Shown here: positions 1-8,037 of the stretch, in pieces
Layout: each line of letters begins with the position of its first letter
Position numbering within the stretch: position 1 is the first letter of the stretch
NCBI RefSeq assembly: GCF_033705735.1
Contig: NZ_CP131130.1
Span: 2,864,001 to 2,928,000, forward strand
DNA from: Shinella zoogloeoides
GTDB lineage: Bacteria; Pseudomonadota; Alphaproteobacteria; Rhizobiales; Rhizobiaceae
Length of the DNA stretch: 64,000 nt
Reading direction: 5' to 3'
Made by a program: the position numbers and the translations under genes
The notes under the pieces: generated by a model
Seen by the model: the letters and a program-made list of their open reading frames with translations, nothing else
Database searches by the model: none
Told to the model about the DNA's origin: nothing

Positions 1-336
1 TTGAACGCTGGCGTCGCGTTCGGCGACGCCTTCTCGTTCCTCACGGACATGGGAGAGCATATCGAGCAGGACGTCGCCCACATGCTGATCGGAGATTTCG
101 TAGAACATCTGCTTCGAATGTCGGACCCGCGTTACCAGCCGCGCGCCGCGAAGCAGTCGCAGGTGGTGGCTGACGAGCGACTGCGACAGCTCAAGCGTTT
201 CGGAGATATCGGTGACCGACTTCGGGCCTTCCTCGCAATGGAGGAGAATCCTTAGCCTGCTGGGGTCACCCAGCAGGCGGAATGTTTCGGATAGGAAGTT
301 CAACTCCTGGGTCGAAAGGGGATCTGCCTTGTTCAA
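1..336 (-). CDS. ArsR/SmtB-family metal-responsive repressor (partial, runs off window)
   Basis: Reading the minus strand from 336 gives 112 open codons that run past base 1, so the C-terminus is missing. The start is TTG at 336 with GGAAAGG just upstream; the ATG at 370 is out of frame. The product has the ArsR winged-helix pattern: LLGDPSRLRIL, then SLVSHHLRLL as recognition helix, then a beta-wing ending in FYEISDQHV. It lies 47 bp downstream of a CDF metal exporter on the same strand, so the two are probably one operon, repressed by this protein through the palindrome at 1390-1417. Repression relieved by metal binding is family knowledge. The inducing metal cannot be read here. Confidence 0.88.
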   Translation of the reverse strand, partial: MNKADPLSTQELNFLSETFRLLGDPSRLRILLHCEEGPKSVTDISETLELSQSLVSHHLRLLRGARLVTRVRHSKQMFYEISDQHVGDVLLDMLSHVREEREGVAERDASVQ

Positions 337-383
337 CGGTTTTCCTTTCCAGCTTTCCGAGTGAACCCATGAAGAGTGGACGG

Positions 384-1361
384 TCAGTGCGAATGCCCTG
401 CGTGGGACACAGCCGCCTTGCTCGGCTCCTCCAGGGTGCAACTGGCCACGCCGTCCCAGTCGATCCCGATCGTCGGGTGCTCGATCTTGAACTGCGTCTT
501 CAGCTCGTGGTCGACTTGCTGCATGACGGTGCGCACATCGACGCCTTCCATCGGCTGCACCTGAAGGGTTGCCAGCACACGGCCGGAAGTCAGCGACCAG
601 ACATGGACGTGGTGGACGCTCTGGATGCCGGGAACGGTCTTTCGAAGATGCTCGGAGATCTTCTCCGCGCCGGCGTTGTCGGGCGCACCTTCGAGCAGGA
701 TATGCAGCGTGTTCCTGAGCAGGCTCCAGGCGCTGCGCAGGATCAGCAGCGACACGAACACCGACAGGATGGGATCGATCGGGGTCCAGCCAGTGTACCA
801 GATGACGATGGCGGCAATGATCGCGCCGACCGAGCCGAGCAGATCGCCCATGACATGCAGCACGGCGCCCTTGACATTGACGTGATCGGAGTCGCCGCGC
901 GTCAGATACCAGAGGACGAAGAGGTTCACGAGCATGCCGATGATGGCGACGACGAACATCGAACCGGCCATGACCGGCTGCGGCTCTTGGAAGCGCTCGA
1001 TGGCCTCGTAGACGATCCAGGCGACGATGCCGAACAGGGTAAGGGCGTTGATGAGGCCCGCAATCACCTCGAAGCGGGCATAGCCGAAGGTGCGCTGGCT
1101 GTCGGCGACGCGGCGGCCGAGGCGGAAGGCAACGTAGGCGAGACCGAGCGCGATGGCGTCGGTCAGCATATGTCCCGCATCGGCAAGCAGCGCGAGCGAA
1201 CCGGAGATCACACCGCCGACTGCCTCGACGACCATGAAGATGAAGATGATGAAGAAGGAAATGAGGATCTTGCGCTCGTTTTCCTTCGTTACGGTCGGTA
1301 CGTGTGAGTGATCATGATCGTGGCCGTGGTGGTCGCTGTGGGAGTGAGAGTGGTCTGCCAT
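384..1361 (-). CDS. Cation diffusion facilitator (CDF) metal exporter, CzcD/ZitB-like
   Basis: Inner-membrane divalent-cation/proton antiporter, 325 aa. The N-terminus (residues 3-20) is His/Asp rich and probably binds metal. Six hydrophobic segments follow (about 30-245). The CDF HxxxD metal sites are seen in TM2 (DAGHMLTDA, about residues 61-69) and TM5 (HVMGDLLGS). The C-terminal cytoplasmic domain contains HHVHVWSLTSGR, typical of CzcD-type exporters (Zn, Co, Cd), and the protein ends in another short His stretch. It is first in a two-gene operon with the ArsR-type gene. The family is certain; the substrate metal is not. Confidence 0.93.
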   Translation of the reverse strand: MADHSHSHSDHHGHDHDHSHVPTVTKENERKILISFFIIFIFMVVEAVGGVISGSLALLADAGHMLTDAIALGLAYVAFRLGRRVADSQRTFGYARFEVIAGLINALTLFGIVAWIVYEAIERFQEPQPVMAGSMFVVAIIGMLVNLFVLWYLTRGDSDHVNVKGAVLHVMGDLLGSVGAIIAAIVIWYTGWTPIDPILSVFVSLLILRSAWSLLRNTLHILLEGAPDNAGAEKISEHLRKTVPGIQSVHHVHVWSLTSGRVLATLQVQPMEGVDVRTVMQQVDHELKTQFKIEHPTIGIDWDGVASCTLEEPSKAAVSHAGHSH

Positions 1362-1389
1362 AGGTCGGTCCAGTGGTTGCGTTCAGTCT

Positions 1390-1417
1390 AAACACTTGAA
1401 TACATGTTCAAGTGTTT
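1390..1417 (-). promoter_or_regulatory. Palindromic operator upstream of the CDF-arsR operon
   Basis: Perfect inverted repeat with 11-bp arms (aaacacttgaa at 1390-1400, ttcaagtgttt at 1407-1417) around a 6-bp spacer. It lies 29 bp upstream of the CDF start codon, where a promoter is expected. Arms of this kind (TTGAA/TTCAA core) are typical ArsR/SmtB operators, so autoregulation by the ArsR-type protein is inferred. Confidence 0.75.
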
Positions 1418-1568
1418 CATTGTCAACCGGCCCGCGTAAGAAATTTGAAAGCTATTCGAAGGCACCGCAAAATCACGTAAATTTCCCGACAAGTGGGCTT
1501 GACCTTGTCACCGTTGGAATCTGCACGATGCCCCCTCGAATGGGTGACGCATGCGGAGGTAGAGGTGA

Positions 1569-2513
1569 TTGCTCAGACGTGACCGCGAGCCTGAAATCCA
1601 GATGCGGCAACTCCACTATGTGATTGCAGCGGCCGAGCATGGCAGCTTCCGACAGGCGGCGATAGCGGTCGGCGTTCGAGAATCGGCGGTCAGCCGCCGC
1701 ATCCGCGATCTGGAGGATCAGGCCGGTGCGGCGCTGTTCATTCGATATCAGCGGGGGGTGGTCATCACCGAGGCGGGACGGAAGTTCCTGACGCACGCTC
1801 GGAGGGCGATCGCGGAAATCGATCTGGCCGTGAAGGAAGTGAGAGCTGCGGGCCGCGCCGAAAAGGGCGTGCTACGCATCGGCATATTCTCGTCCCTCGC
1901 CTCGGGCTTCATCGCCGATCTGCTGGAGCGATACGCAGGGGAGCATCCCGGTGTTCGCACGAGATTCATCGAAGGCACGCCTGCCGACCACAAGGCCGCT
2001 GTCCGGCACCACGAGATCGACATCGCCTTCCTGACGGGCGAGCCGCACGTCGCGGGATGTGAGGTGACGCGGCTGTGGGCCGAGCGCGTGTTCGTCGTCC
2101 TGCCGGAAAAGCATGAGCTTGTGGCAAGGGAGGAGATCGAATGGGCCGACCTGCGCGACCGGCATTTCATCGTCAGCGAGGCGGAGCCTGGTCCCGAGAT
2201 CCACGACTATCTCGTCAAGCATCTCGCCGAGCTGGGCCACCATCCGAGCGTCGAGCAGTGCCCGGTCTATAACCGGGACACGCTGATGCAGTTGGTGGCT
2301 CTGGGAAAAGGTATCTCGCTCACCAGCGAGGCCACGACGGGGACCAGATTCCGGGGCGTGGCGTATCGGCTTCTGGTGACGGAAGAACTGCCGTTCTGCG
2401 CGGTCTGGTCGCAACGCAACGACAATCCGGCGCTGCGCCGGATGCTGAGCCTCGCCCGCAACCTGTCGGCGAAACGGTTCGGGACTCGCCCGATCAGCGA
2501 CGATCAGGCGTGA
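1569..2513 (+). CDS. LysR-family transcriptional regulator
   Basis: 314 aa with an N-terminal LysR winged HTH (VIAAAEHGSFRQAA, then ESAVSRRIRDLE) and a C-terminal periplasmic-binding-fold effector domain from about residue 100. The TTG start at 1569 is chosen because GGAGGTAGAGGTG lies right before it; the ATG at 1602 would give a shorter protein but lacks a ribosome-binding site. LysR genes commonly sit at the 3' border of this trb operon type in alphaproteobacterial ICEs. It is transcribed towards the trb cluster and its 3' end overlaps the convergent DUF2274 gene by 20 bp. Its target and inducer are unknown. Confidence 0.9.
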   Translation: MLRRDREPEIQMRQLHYVIAAAEHGSFRQAAIAVGVRESAVSRRIRDLEDQAGAALFIRYQRGVVITEAGRKFLTHARRAIAEIDLAVKEVRAAGRAEKGVLRIGIFSSLASGFIADLLERYAGEHPGVRTRFIEGTPADHKAAVRHHEIDIAFLTGEPHVAGCEVTRLWAERVFVVLPEKHELVAREEIEWADLRDRHFIVSEAEPGPEIHDYLVKHLAELGHHPSVEQCPVYNRDTLMQLVALGKGISLTSEATTGTRFRGVAYRLLVTEELPFCAVWSQRNDNPALRRMLSLARNLSAKRFGTRPISDDQA

Positions 2514-2727
2514 CCGAGCGGCGGGCCTTGGCGAACCCGCGGTCGGTGGCGATGAAGCGCTCCAGCATGGGCACGATGAGCTTCATCGGATCGGCGACCG
2601 GCTGGCCGGTGTCCCGCCCCAATATCTGCGCGTAGGTGGCAAGGTCATCGGCGAGCGCAGCCGGCAGCTCAAGCGTGACCTTGACCGGCTTGTCGTTGGC
2701 GAGCGGACCGAGTTTCAGCTTGGTCAT
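2494..2727 (-). CDS. DUF2274 protein, last gene of trb operon
   Basis: 77-aa basic protein of the DUF2274 family, always found next to trbI in this conjugation cluster. It reads like a small ribbon-helix-helix or accessory protein: a strand (KVTLELPAALADDLATYAQ) followed by helices. No membrane segment or signal peptide. It starts 3 bp after trbI and is the last gene of the mating-pair operon. Function unknown; a role in regulating or assembling the Trb system is only suggested by position. Confidence 0.8.
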   Translation of the reverse strand: MTKLKLGPLANDKPVKVTLELPAALADDLATYAQILGRDTGQPVADPMKLIVPMLERFIATDRGFAKARRSVTPDRR

Positions 2728-2730
2728 GGA

Positions 2731-3879
2731 TCATCCCCTGTAGGGTTCGAGGACCAGATCGCGGGTCACGATCATCCGGACCGGGAAGCCCGGCCGGATG
2801 GTCAGCGTGGGGGCGACCTGCAATTGCCGCTGGATGATCTGCTGGCCCGCCTGATTGATCGTATCCTGCGAGCCGTCGCGGATCGCGCGGATCAGGCGGT
2901 CCTCGTCGCTCGTCGCGAGTTCGGCGCCGACGGCAAGCAGGGTGGAGAGCCCGGCCGCCTTGGCGAGATCCCACCAGTGGTAGTCGACACCATCCTCTAG
3001 CCCGGCATAGCCTTGGCTGTCCGCGCCGGGCTGGCGCTCCAGCACGATCGAGCGACCATTGGGGAAGATCAGCCGGTTCCAGACCAACAAGACCCTCCTT
3101 TGGCCGAACTGCACGCTGTTGTCGTACTGACCGATGATGCGCGTGCCCTGCGGCACGAGGAGAACGCGGCCGGTCGGGCTGTCATAGATGCTTTCCGTGA
3201 CCTGCGCGGTGATCTGGCCGGGAAGGTCGGAGCGGATGCCGGTGATCAGTGCTGCCGGGATGACCGCGCCCGCCTGAAGCACGAAGGGCGATGCCGGAGC
3301 CATGACGCGGTCGGTCGTGGTGGTCCGGCGATCGACGGCGGCGTTGAGGAAGGCGTTCTGCCGGTCCTGCGCGGTATTTCCGCCGAGGCCGAGCCCGGCG
3401 AGATTGGGCAGACCTGCGCCGGCGGCCGAATCCGCGCCTGCGGTTGGGTTCGTGCGTGTCTCGGTCTGGAAAAAGACGCGGCTCGTGCGTGCGGCTTCCT
3501 CCTCGGCGCGCCGCCGCTGCTCTTCCTGATCCACGGTTGGATCGGGGACGGTGGGCGGAACGACGGGCTTGCCCTCGTTCTGCGCGCTGAGGATCGGCCG
3601 GCCGAGATCGCCGGGCAGTGCCGGGCCGAGGACCGGCCCGGTATAGTCGCGTGGAAGGCCGGCGAGCCCATCGGCCGTCGCCCGGTTCTCGGTCGAATAG
3701 AGTTCCTCGCCATCCGCGCCGCGATCGCGGGTCTGGAGCGCATAGATCAGCGCGCCGCCGATACCGAGCGAAACGATGAGGCCGGCTCCGGCCAGCGCCT
3801 TGCGCGATAGGCGCGTGACGCGCGGGGCTTCGGCGCGAAGGCGCATCGGGGCAGCATTGTTGTTTCCGGTGTCTGTCAT
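2731..3879 (-). CDS. trbI: TrbI, VirB10-like core-complex protein
   Basis: 382 aa. One N-terminal transmembrane helix (about residues 28-46), a Pro-rich periplasmic linker (about 85-135), and a C-terminal VirB10/TrbI beta-barrel domain (about 190-380) with SPFVLQAGAVIPAALITGI and the GTRIIGQYD motif typical of the family. The protein spans both membranes and forms the core of the type IV secretion channel with TrbG. The gene overlaps trbG by 4 bp (ATGA). Confidence 0.96.
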   Translation of the reverse strand: MTDTGNNNAAPMRLRAEAPRVTRLSRKALAGAGLIVSLGIGGALIYALQTRDRGADGEELYSTENRATADGLAGLPRDYTGPVLGPALPGDLGRPILSAQNEGKPVVPPTVPDPTVDQEEQRRRAEEEAARTSRVFFQTETRTNPTAGADSAAGAGLPNLAGLGLGGNTAQDRQNAFLNAAVDRRTTTTDRVMAPASPFVLQAGAVIPAALITGIRSDLPGQITAQVTESIYDSPTGRVLLVPQGTRIIGQYDNSVQFGQRRVLLVWNRLIFPNGRSIVLERQPGADSQGYAGLEDGVDYHWWDLAKAAGLSTLLAVGAELATSDEDRLIRAIRDGSQDTINQAGQQIIQRQLQVAPTLTIRPGFPVRMIVTRDLVLEPYRG

Positions 3880-4895
3880 GACGACTGCCCTCCCTTGTCC
3901 TGGCGGACATTCGTTGCGCGCGAGGAGCCGTCGATGCGTTCGATCCTGACGGTCTGCTGACGCTTGCCCCCGCCAAGCCGCAGCTCGGCCGCGCCGAACA
4001 GGCGATCGACGATCAGCACGTTGCGATAGGTGCGCGTATTGGCGATCTGGGCCTCGCCTTCGGGGCCGATCACGAAGATCGGCGGCAATTCGCCCTGGAC
4101 GATGCCGCGCGGAAACTCGATGTAGACGCGCCGCCCGTCGTCATAGACGGAGACCGGCTTCCACGGCGGATTGTCGCCGGATGCGAAGCCATAGCGATAG
4201 TTCCGCGCCGCCACGGCCGGGATAACCGGCGTTGTCGGTATCGCCTGCGCCGAGCCTCCGCGGGCGCGCGGATAGGACCAGGCGACGGACGGCATGTAGG
4301 GTTTCTCGCGCGAGCGCAGCTCGATCATGTAGGTGCGCCGGTCGGTGGTGATGACGAGATTGGTCGAGATTTCCGCGCGCGACGGTTTCACCAGCACATG
4401 CACGCGCCGCGTCTCGCCGGAGCCGCTCTCGGTGTCGCCGATGATCCAGCGTGCTGTGTCGCCGGCGGCGATCGGGCCTGCGCCGGTCAGGCTTTCACCC
4501 GGCTCAAGCGCGATGTTGGTGATCTGTCCGGGCGAGGCATAGATCTGATAGAGGGCGCCGTCGCTCCACGGATAGACCTGGATAGCGTTGTAATAGCCCT
4601 CGCGTCGCGGCTCGACGCGGGCGGCGAGATTGGCGTTCTCGACACGGGCGGTCGGCGTACTGGCTCCGCCGCCGCCCCGGCTCACCGTCCAGGCGGGCGG
4701 GATGTGGAGCGGCTTTGGCGTGGTGTCCGTCACAGCCGGTACGGCCGGCAGCGGCGGCACGTCGGAATCGTAGGTGATTGCAGGCGGCTTCTTCGCAGAA
4801 GCACATCCGCCGAGCACCGCAGTCGATACCAGCAAAGCCGTGATCACGGATTTACGGAAAGCCGGGTTTGCGGCATTGCGGAAGTGCGGCGTCAT
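3876..4895 (-). CDS. trbG: TrbG, VirB9-like outer-membrane core protein
   Basis: 339 aa from the ATG at 4895, chosen because it gives a lipoprotein signal (ALLVSTAVLGGC lipobox) and the usual 4-bp overlap with trbF; an upstream extension to 5009 would lie inside trbF. The mature protein has the VirB9/TrbG/CagX fold, including YNAIQVYPWSDGALYQIYA and the C-terminal domain ending in ELRLGGGKRQQTVRIER. It binds TrbI and forms the outer ring of the T4SS channel. Confidence 0.95.
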   Translation of the reverse strand: MTPHFRNAANPAFRKSVITALLVSTAVLGGCASAKKPPAITYDSDVPPLPAVPAVTDTTPKPLHIPPAWTVSRGGGGASTPTARVENANLAARVEPRREGYYNAIQVYPWSDGALYQIYASPGQITNIALEPGESLTGAGPIAAGDTARWIIGDTESGSGETRRVHVLVKPSRAEISTNLVITTDRRTYMIELRSREKPYMPSVAWSYPRARGGSAQAIPTTPVIPAVAARNYRYGFASGDNPPWKPVSVYDDGRRVYIEFPRGIVQGELPPIFVIGPEGEAQIANTRTYRNVLIVDRLFGAAELRLGGGKRQQTVRIERIDGSSRATNVRQDKGGQSS

Positions 4896-5581
4896 TGTCC
4901 CAACTCCCGCGACCAGTTGATTGCATTGACGTAGATGCCGAGCGGATTGGCCTTGAGCCGTTCGGCGTCGCGGGGCGGCTGGACGACGATGGTGAGAATT
5001 GCCGTCCATCGCTCGGTGGTCGAAAGCTGGCCGTTCTCATAGCGCCGCTCTATCCACGCGATCCGGAAGCTCTCCGGCGAGGCGCGGATGACCGAGGAAA
5101 CCTCGACGGCAACCTGCTGCTTGCCGACCTTGGTGAAGGGGTCGTTGACGCGGGCATAGTCGTTGAGCGCGGCCGCGCCCCGGTCCGTCGTCCATTCATA
5201 GGCGCGCAGCCAGTTCTGCCGCACGATGATCGGATCGGCCGGGACGGAGCGGACCTGTTCGATGAAACGGGCGAGATGCCATGCGATCTGCGGATCGGTC
5301 GGACGGTAGTCGGCGGTTGCCGCGGCGACGGTCTGGGCCTGTCCCAGCTTGTCGACCTGAACGATCCAGGGAACGACGGTGCCCCGCGCCGACTGGACGA
5401 CAAGAGCGGCGGCGAAGCCGGCCGACAGCGCCAGGCATCCGAAAGCCATAAAGCGCCAGTTGCGCGCCTGGACGCGGGCGGAGCCGATACGCTCGTCCCA
5501 TATCTGGGCAGCCTTCTGATAGGGGGTCTCGGGTTGCGGCGTCTTGCCGTAGTGGGTGGCGGGTCGTCGGAAGAGGTTCAT
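4892..5581 (-). CDS. trbF: TrbF, VirB8-like inner-membrane protein
   Basis: 229 aa. A short cytoplasmic N-terminus (PYQKAAQIWDERIGSARVQA) is followed by one transmembrane helix (about 44-64) and a periplasmic VirB8/TrbF NTF2-like domain ending in VNAINWSREL. The family nucleates assembly of the type IV channel in the inner membrane. It overlaps trbL and trbG by 4 bp each, indicating translational coupling. Confidence 0.95.
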   Translation of the reverse strand: MNLFRRPATHYGKTPQPETPYQKAAQIWDERIGSARVQARNWRFMAFGCLALSAGFAAALVVQSARGTVVPWIVQVDKLGQAQTVAAATADYRPTDPQIAWHLARFIEQVRSVPADPIIVRQNWLRAYEWTTDRGAAALNDYARVNDPFTKVGKQQVAVEVSSVIRASPESFRIAWIERRYENGQLSTTERWTAILTIVVQPPRDAERLKANPLGIYVNAINWSRELGQ

Positions 5582-6954
5582 GAGCGGTCGCTTTCGGAGA
5601 GATTGACGGAAGAGCCGGAGCCGTGGCTGTCGCCGGAGCGGACCGCGTGGGCGGCCGCGGAAACGCCATGGCTCATTGCCTGGCCGCGCTTCATGCGCTG
5701 CGCCCAGGCCGGCGGGGTATTCACAGATCCGGCCGCGGCAGCGCCGGCGGAGGCGTCATTGGCGGCCTGCCCGCCACCTCCGACGGTTCCCATGGTCGAA
5801 GAGCCGCCCGTCGTTTCGAAAGCGCCCTTGACGCCGCCGGTGTGGCTCGACTTGAGGCTCTCAGCGGCGCGGGCGAGACCGCGACGCAGCGGCGAGGCAG
5901 CGCCCGAACCGGCGGCGCGCGCCACGCCGCCGAGACCGGAGGCGATGCCCGACATGCCGGACTGTCCCATCGAGCCGAGCGTATAGGCCGAGGAAGCCGC
6001 GCCGGCGGCGGCAGCGCCGCCACGCGCGGCGGCCGCACCTCCAGACAAAGCGAGCGCTCCGCCCTTGGCGGCCAGCACGGCTCCGCCGCCTGCGGCGAGC
6101 GCTGCGCCTCCGACCGCCAGCCCTGTGCCTACGGCGGCGCCCGCGCCGAGTTGAGGTCCGCCGGAGACGAGGCCGTTGGCGATGCCGGGGCCGAATATGC
6201 CGAGGCCGAGCAGGGAGAGCGCGGCGAGCACGATCGCCATGGCCTGGTCGATGGTCGGCGTCGCGCCGCCGAAGCCGGCGGTGAACTGCGAGAACAACGT
6301 CGAGCCGATGCCGATGATGACGGCGAGAACCAGGACCTTGATGCCGGAGGAGATCACGTTGCCGAGCACCCGCTCGGCCATGAACGCGGTCTTTCCGAAC
6401 AGGCCGAAGGGGATCAGGACGAAGCCGGCCAGTGTCGACAGCTTGAACTCGATCAGCGTGACGAAGAGCTGGATCGCCAGGATGAAGAAGGCGAGGATGA
6501 CCAGCACCCAGGCGAAGAACATGCAGGCGATCTGGATGAAATTCTCGAAGAAGGCGATCCAGCCCATGAGGTCGGAGATGGAATCGAGCAGCGGCCGTCC
6601 GGCGTCGAGTCCGGTTTGCGCCACCTTGCCGGGGCGCAGGAGATCGGCGGTGCTGAAGCTGGTTCCGGAGCCCTTCAGGCCGAGTCCGGCGAAGCTGTCG
6701 AAGACGATCTTCGCGAGGCTGTTCCAGTTGGAAATCAGGTAGGCAAAGACCCCGACGAAGAGCGTCTTTTTCACCAGCCGCGCCATGATGTCGTCGTCAG
6801 CGCCCCAGCTCCAGAACAGGGCCGCAAGCGTCACGTCGATCACGATGAGGGTTGAAGCTATGAAGGCGACCTCGCCGCCGAGCAGGCCAAAGCCGCTGTC
6901 GATGTAGGACGTGAAGACCGAGAGGAAATTGTCGATGACGCTGGTGCTGCCCAT
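5578..6954 (-). CDS. trbL: TrbL, VirB6-like polytopic channel protein
   Basis: 458 aa. About six to seven hydrophobic helices occupy the first 270 residues, followed by a long Gly/Ala/Ser-rich low-complexity tail (about 270-458). This is the usual TrbL architecture; the family is the inner-membrane component through which DNA is thought to pass. The coding sequence starts just downstream of the TrbK-like gene and overlaps trbF. Confidence 0.93.
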   Translation of the reverse strand: MGSTSVIDNFLSVFTSYIDSGFGLLGGEVAFIASTLIVIDVTLAALFWSWGADDDIMARLVKKTLFVGVFAYLISNWNSLAKIVFDSFAGLGLKGSGTSFSTADLLRPGKVAQTGLDAGRPLLDSISDLMGWIAFFENFIQIACMFFAWVLVILAFFILAIQLFVTLIEFKLSTLAGFVLIPFGLFGKTAFMAERVLGNVISSGIKVLVLAVIIGIGSTLFSQFTAGFGGATPTIDQAMAIVLAALSLLGLGIFGPGIANGLVSGGPQLGAGAAVGTGLAVGGAALAAGGGAVLAAKGGALALSGGAAAARGGAAAAGAASSAYTLGSMGQSGMSGIASGLGGVARAAGSGAASPLRRGLARAAESLKSSHTGGVKGAFETTGGSSTMGTVGGGGQAANDASAGAAAAGSVNTPPAWAQRMKRGQAMSHGVSAAAHAVRSGDSHGSGSSVNLSESDRS

Positions 6955-6960
6955 CTGCGC

Positions 6961-7248
6961 TCACCGTGCGTCATTCGCCGCGGGCGCGACCGGCTGCGGC
7001 GTGCGGCCGAGAAAGCGATCGCGGGTCTCGGCCCAGACGCGCAGGCATCCGGCATCCTTGCCGGCGGCCTCGCCAAGCTGCTGGCACCGTCGCTGTTCGA
7101 CGCGAAGCGCATCGATCGAGCGCTCGACGGCCCGCGCCGGCTCCGGGACATTTACCTCGTCCTTGCGGGTCAGCTCGATGGCCGTCGCTGTGATCGCGAC
7201 AGCCACGAAGACGACGGCGCCCAGCCGGGCCAGCATCTTGCCGTCCAT
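6961..7248 (-). CDS. TrbK-like putative entry-exclusion protein
   Basis: 95-aa protein with one N-terminal membrane anchor (about residues 6-26) and a short periplasmic helical region with two Cys (CQQLGEAAGKDAGC). Its place between trbJ and trbL and its size match the alternative TrbK family of this cluster, which stands in for RP4 TrbK. In RP4, TrbK blocks redundant mating; that function here is inferred from position and family only. Confidence 0.8.
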   Translation of the reverse strand: MDGKMLARLGAVVFVAVAITATAIELTRKDEVNVPEPARAVERSIDALRVEQRRCQQLGEAAGKDAGCLRVWAETRDRFLGRTPQPVAPAANDAR

Positions 7249-7269
7249 GGTCGTCCCCCTTCCTGCGTC

Positions 7270-8034
7270 TCAGTTGCCGTTGAACATCTTGGCGTTTCCC
7301 GGCTGGTAGCCGGAGCCGGGCGTGAGGAAGCGGCGGCGCTGCTCGCGTCCCTGCTCGGCGGCCGCTGAACGCTCGGCGTCGGTGAGCGCCTGCGCCCGGC
7401 CGTTCGCGGCGATCACGGCGGTCAGGTCGGCGAGCTGCTGCGCCTGAAGGGCGAGGAGCTGGTTGCCGGCCTGGGTTGCCTGAAGTGCGCCGGTCGCGCC
7501 CTGGCTCTGCCCGACCAGCGCCGACATCTGGGTACGGTTGGTGTCGATGTTGCCGACAACGGTGGCCTGGACGCGCATGGCGTCCTGCAGACCGCCGACG
7601 GTGTTCTGCCAGCGGGTCTTCGCGTCCTCGATCAGCTTGGCGTCCGAGGCGGTCAGCGAGGCGTTGCCGTATTGCGTCTTGAACGCCTGATCGATCTGGC
7701 CGACGTCGAATGCGATGTTCTGCGCCTGGCTCAGGAGCTGCTGCGTGCGCTGCACGGACTGCTGGAGCTGCTGGAGCGAGGAGAACGGCAGGCTCGCCAG
7801 GTTCTTCGCCTGGTTGATGAGCATCTGCGCCTCGTTCTGGAGCGACGTGATCTGGTTGGTGATCTGCTCCAGCGCGCGGGCGGCCTGAAGGACGTTCTGG
7901 GCGTAATTGGTCGGATCGTAGACGATCTTCCAGGCGTGTGCCGGGGTGGTCAGGACCGGAGCGACGGCGAGCGGTACGGACAGCACGGTGGCGGCAAGCA
8001 GGGCGGCGGAGATGCGAGGCGAGGTGGGCGTCAT
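7270..8034 (-). CDS. trbJ: TrbJ, VirB5-like pilus-tip/periplasmic protein
   Basis: 254 aa with a clear Sec signal peptide (residues 1-34, cleavage near PAHA-WK) and a long helical, Gln-rich body (LEQITNQITSLQNEAQML) typical of TrbJ/VirB5 proteins. It is exported and probably acts as a minor pilus or adhesion component. It sits between trbE and the TrbK-like gene in the usual order. Confidence 0.93.
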   Translation of the reverse strand: MTPTSPRISAALLAATVLSVPLAVAPVLTTPAHAWKIVYDPTNYAQNVLQAARALEQITNQITSLQNEAQMLINQAKNLASLPFSSLQQLQQSVQRTQQLLSQAQNIAFDVGQIDQAFKTQYGNASLTASDAKLIEDAKTRWQNTVGGLQDAMRVQATVVGNIDTNRTQMSALVGQSQGATGALQATQAGNQLLALQAQQLADLTAVIAANGRAQALTDAERSAAAEQGREQRRRFLTPGSGYQPGNAKMFNGN

Positions 8035-8037
8035 GTT

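Noticed and set aside
282..1307. Long plus-strand open frame of 341 codons
   Set aside because: It is antisense to the CDF exporter and mirrors its codons (Asp/His/Gly-rich); no start signal and no family pattern.
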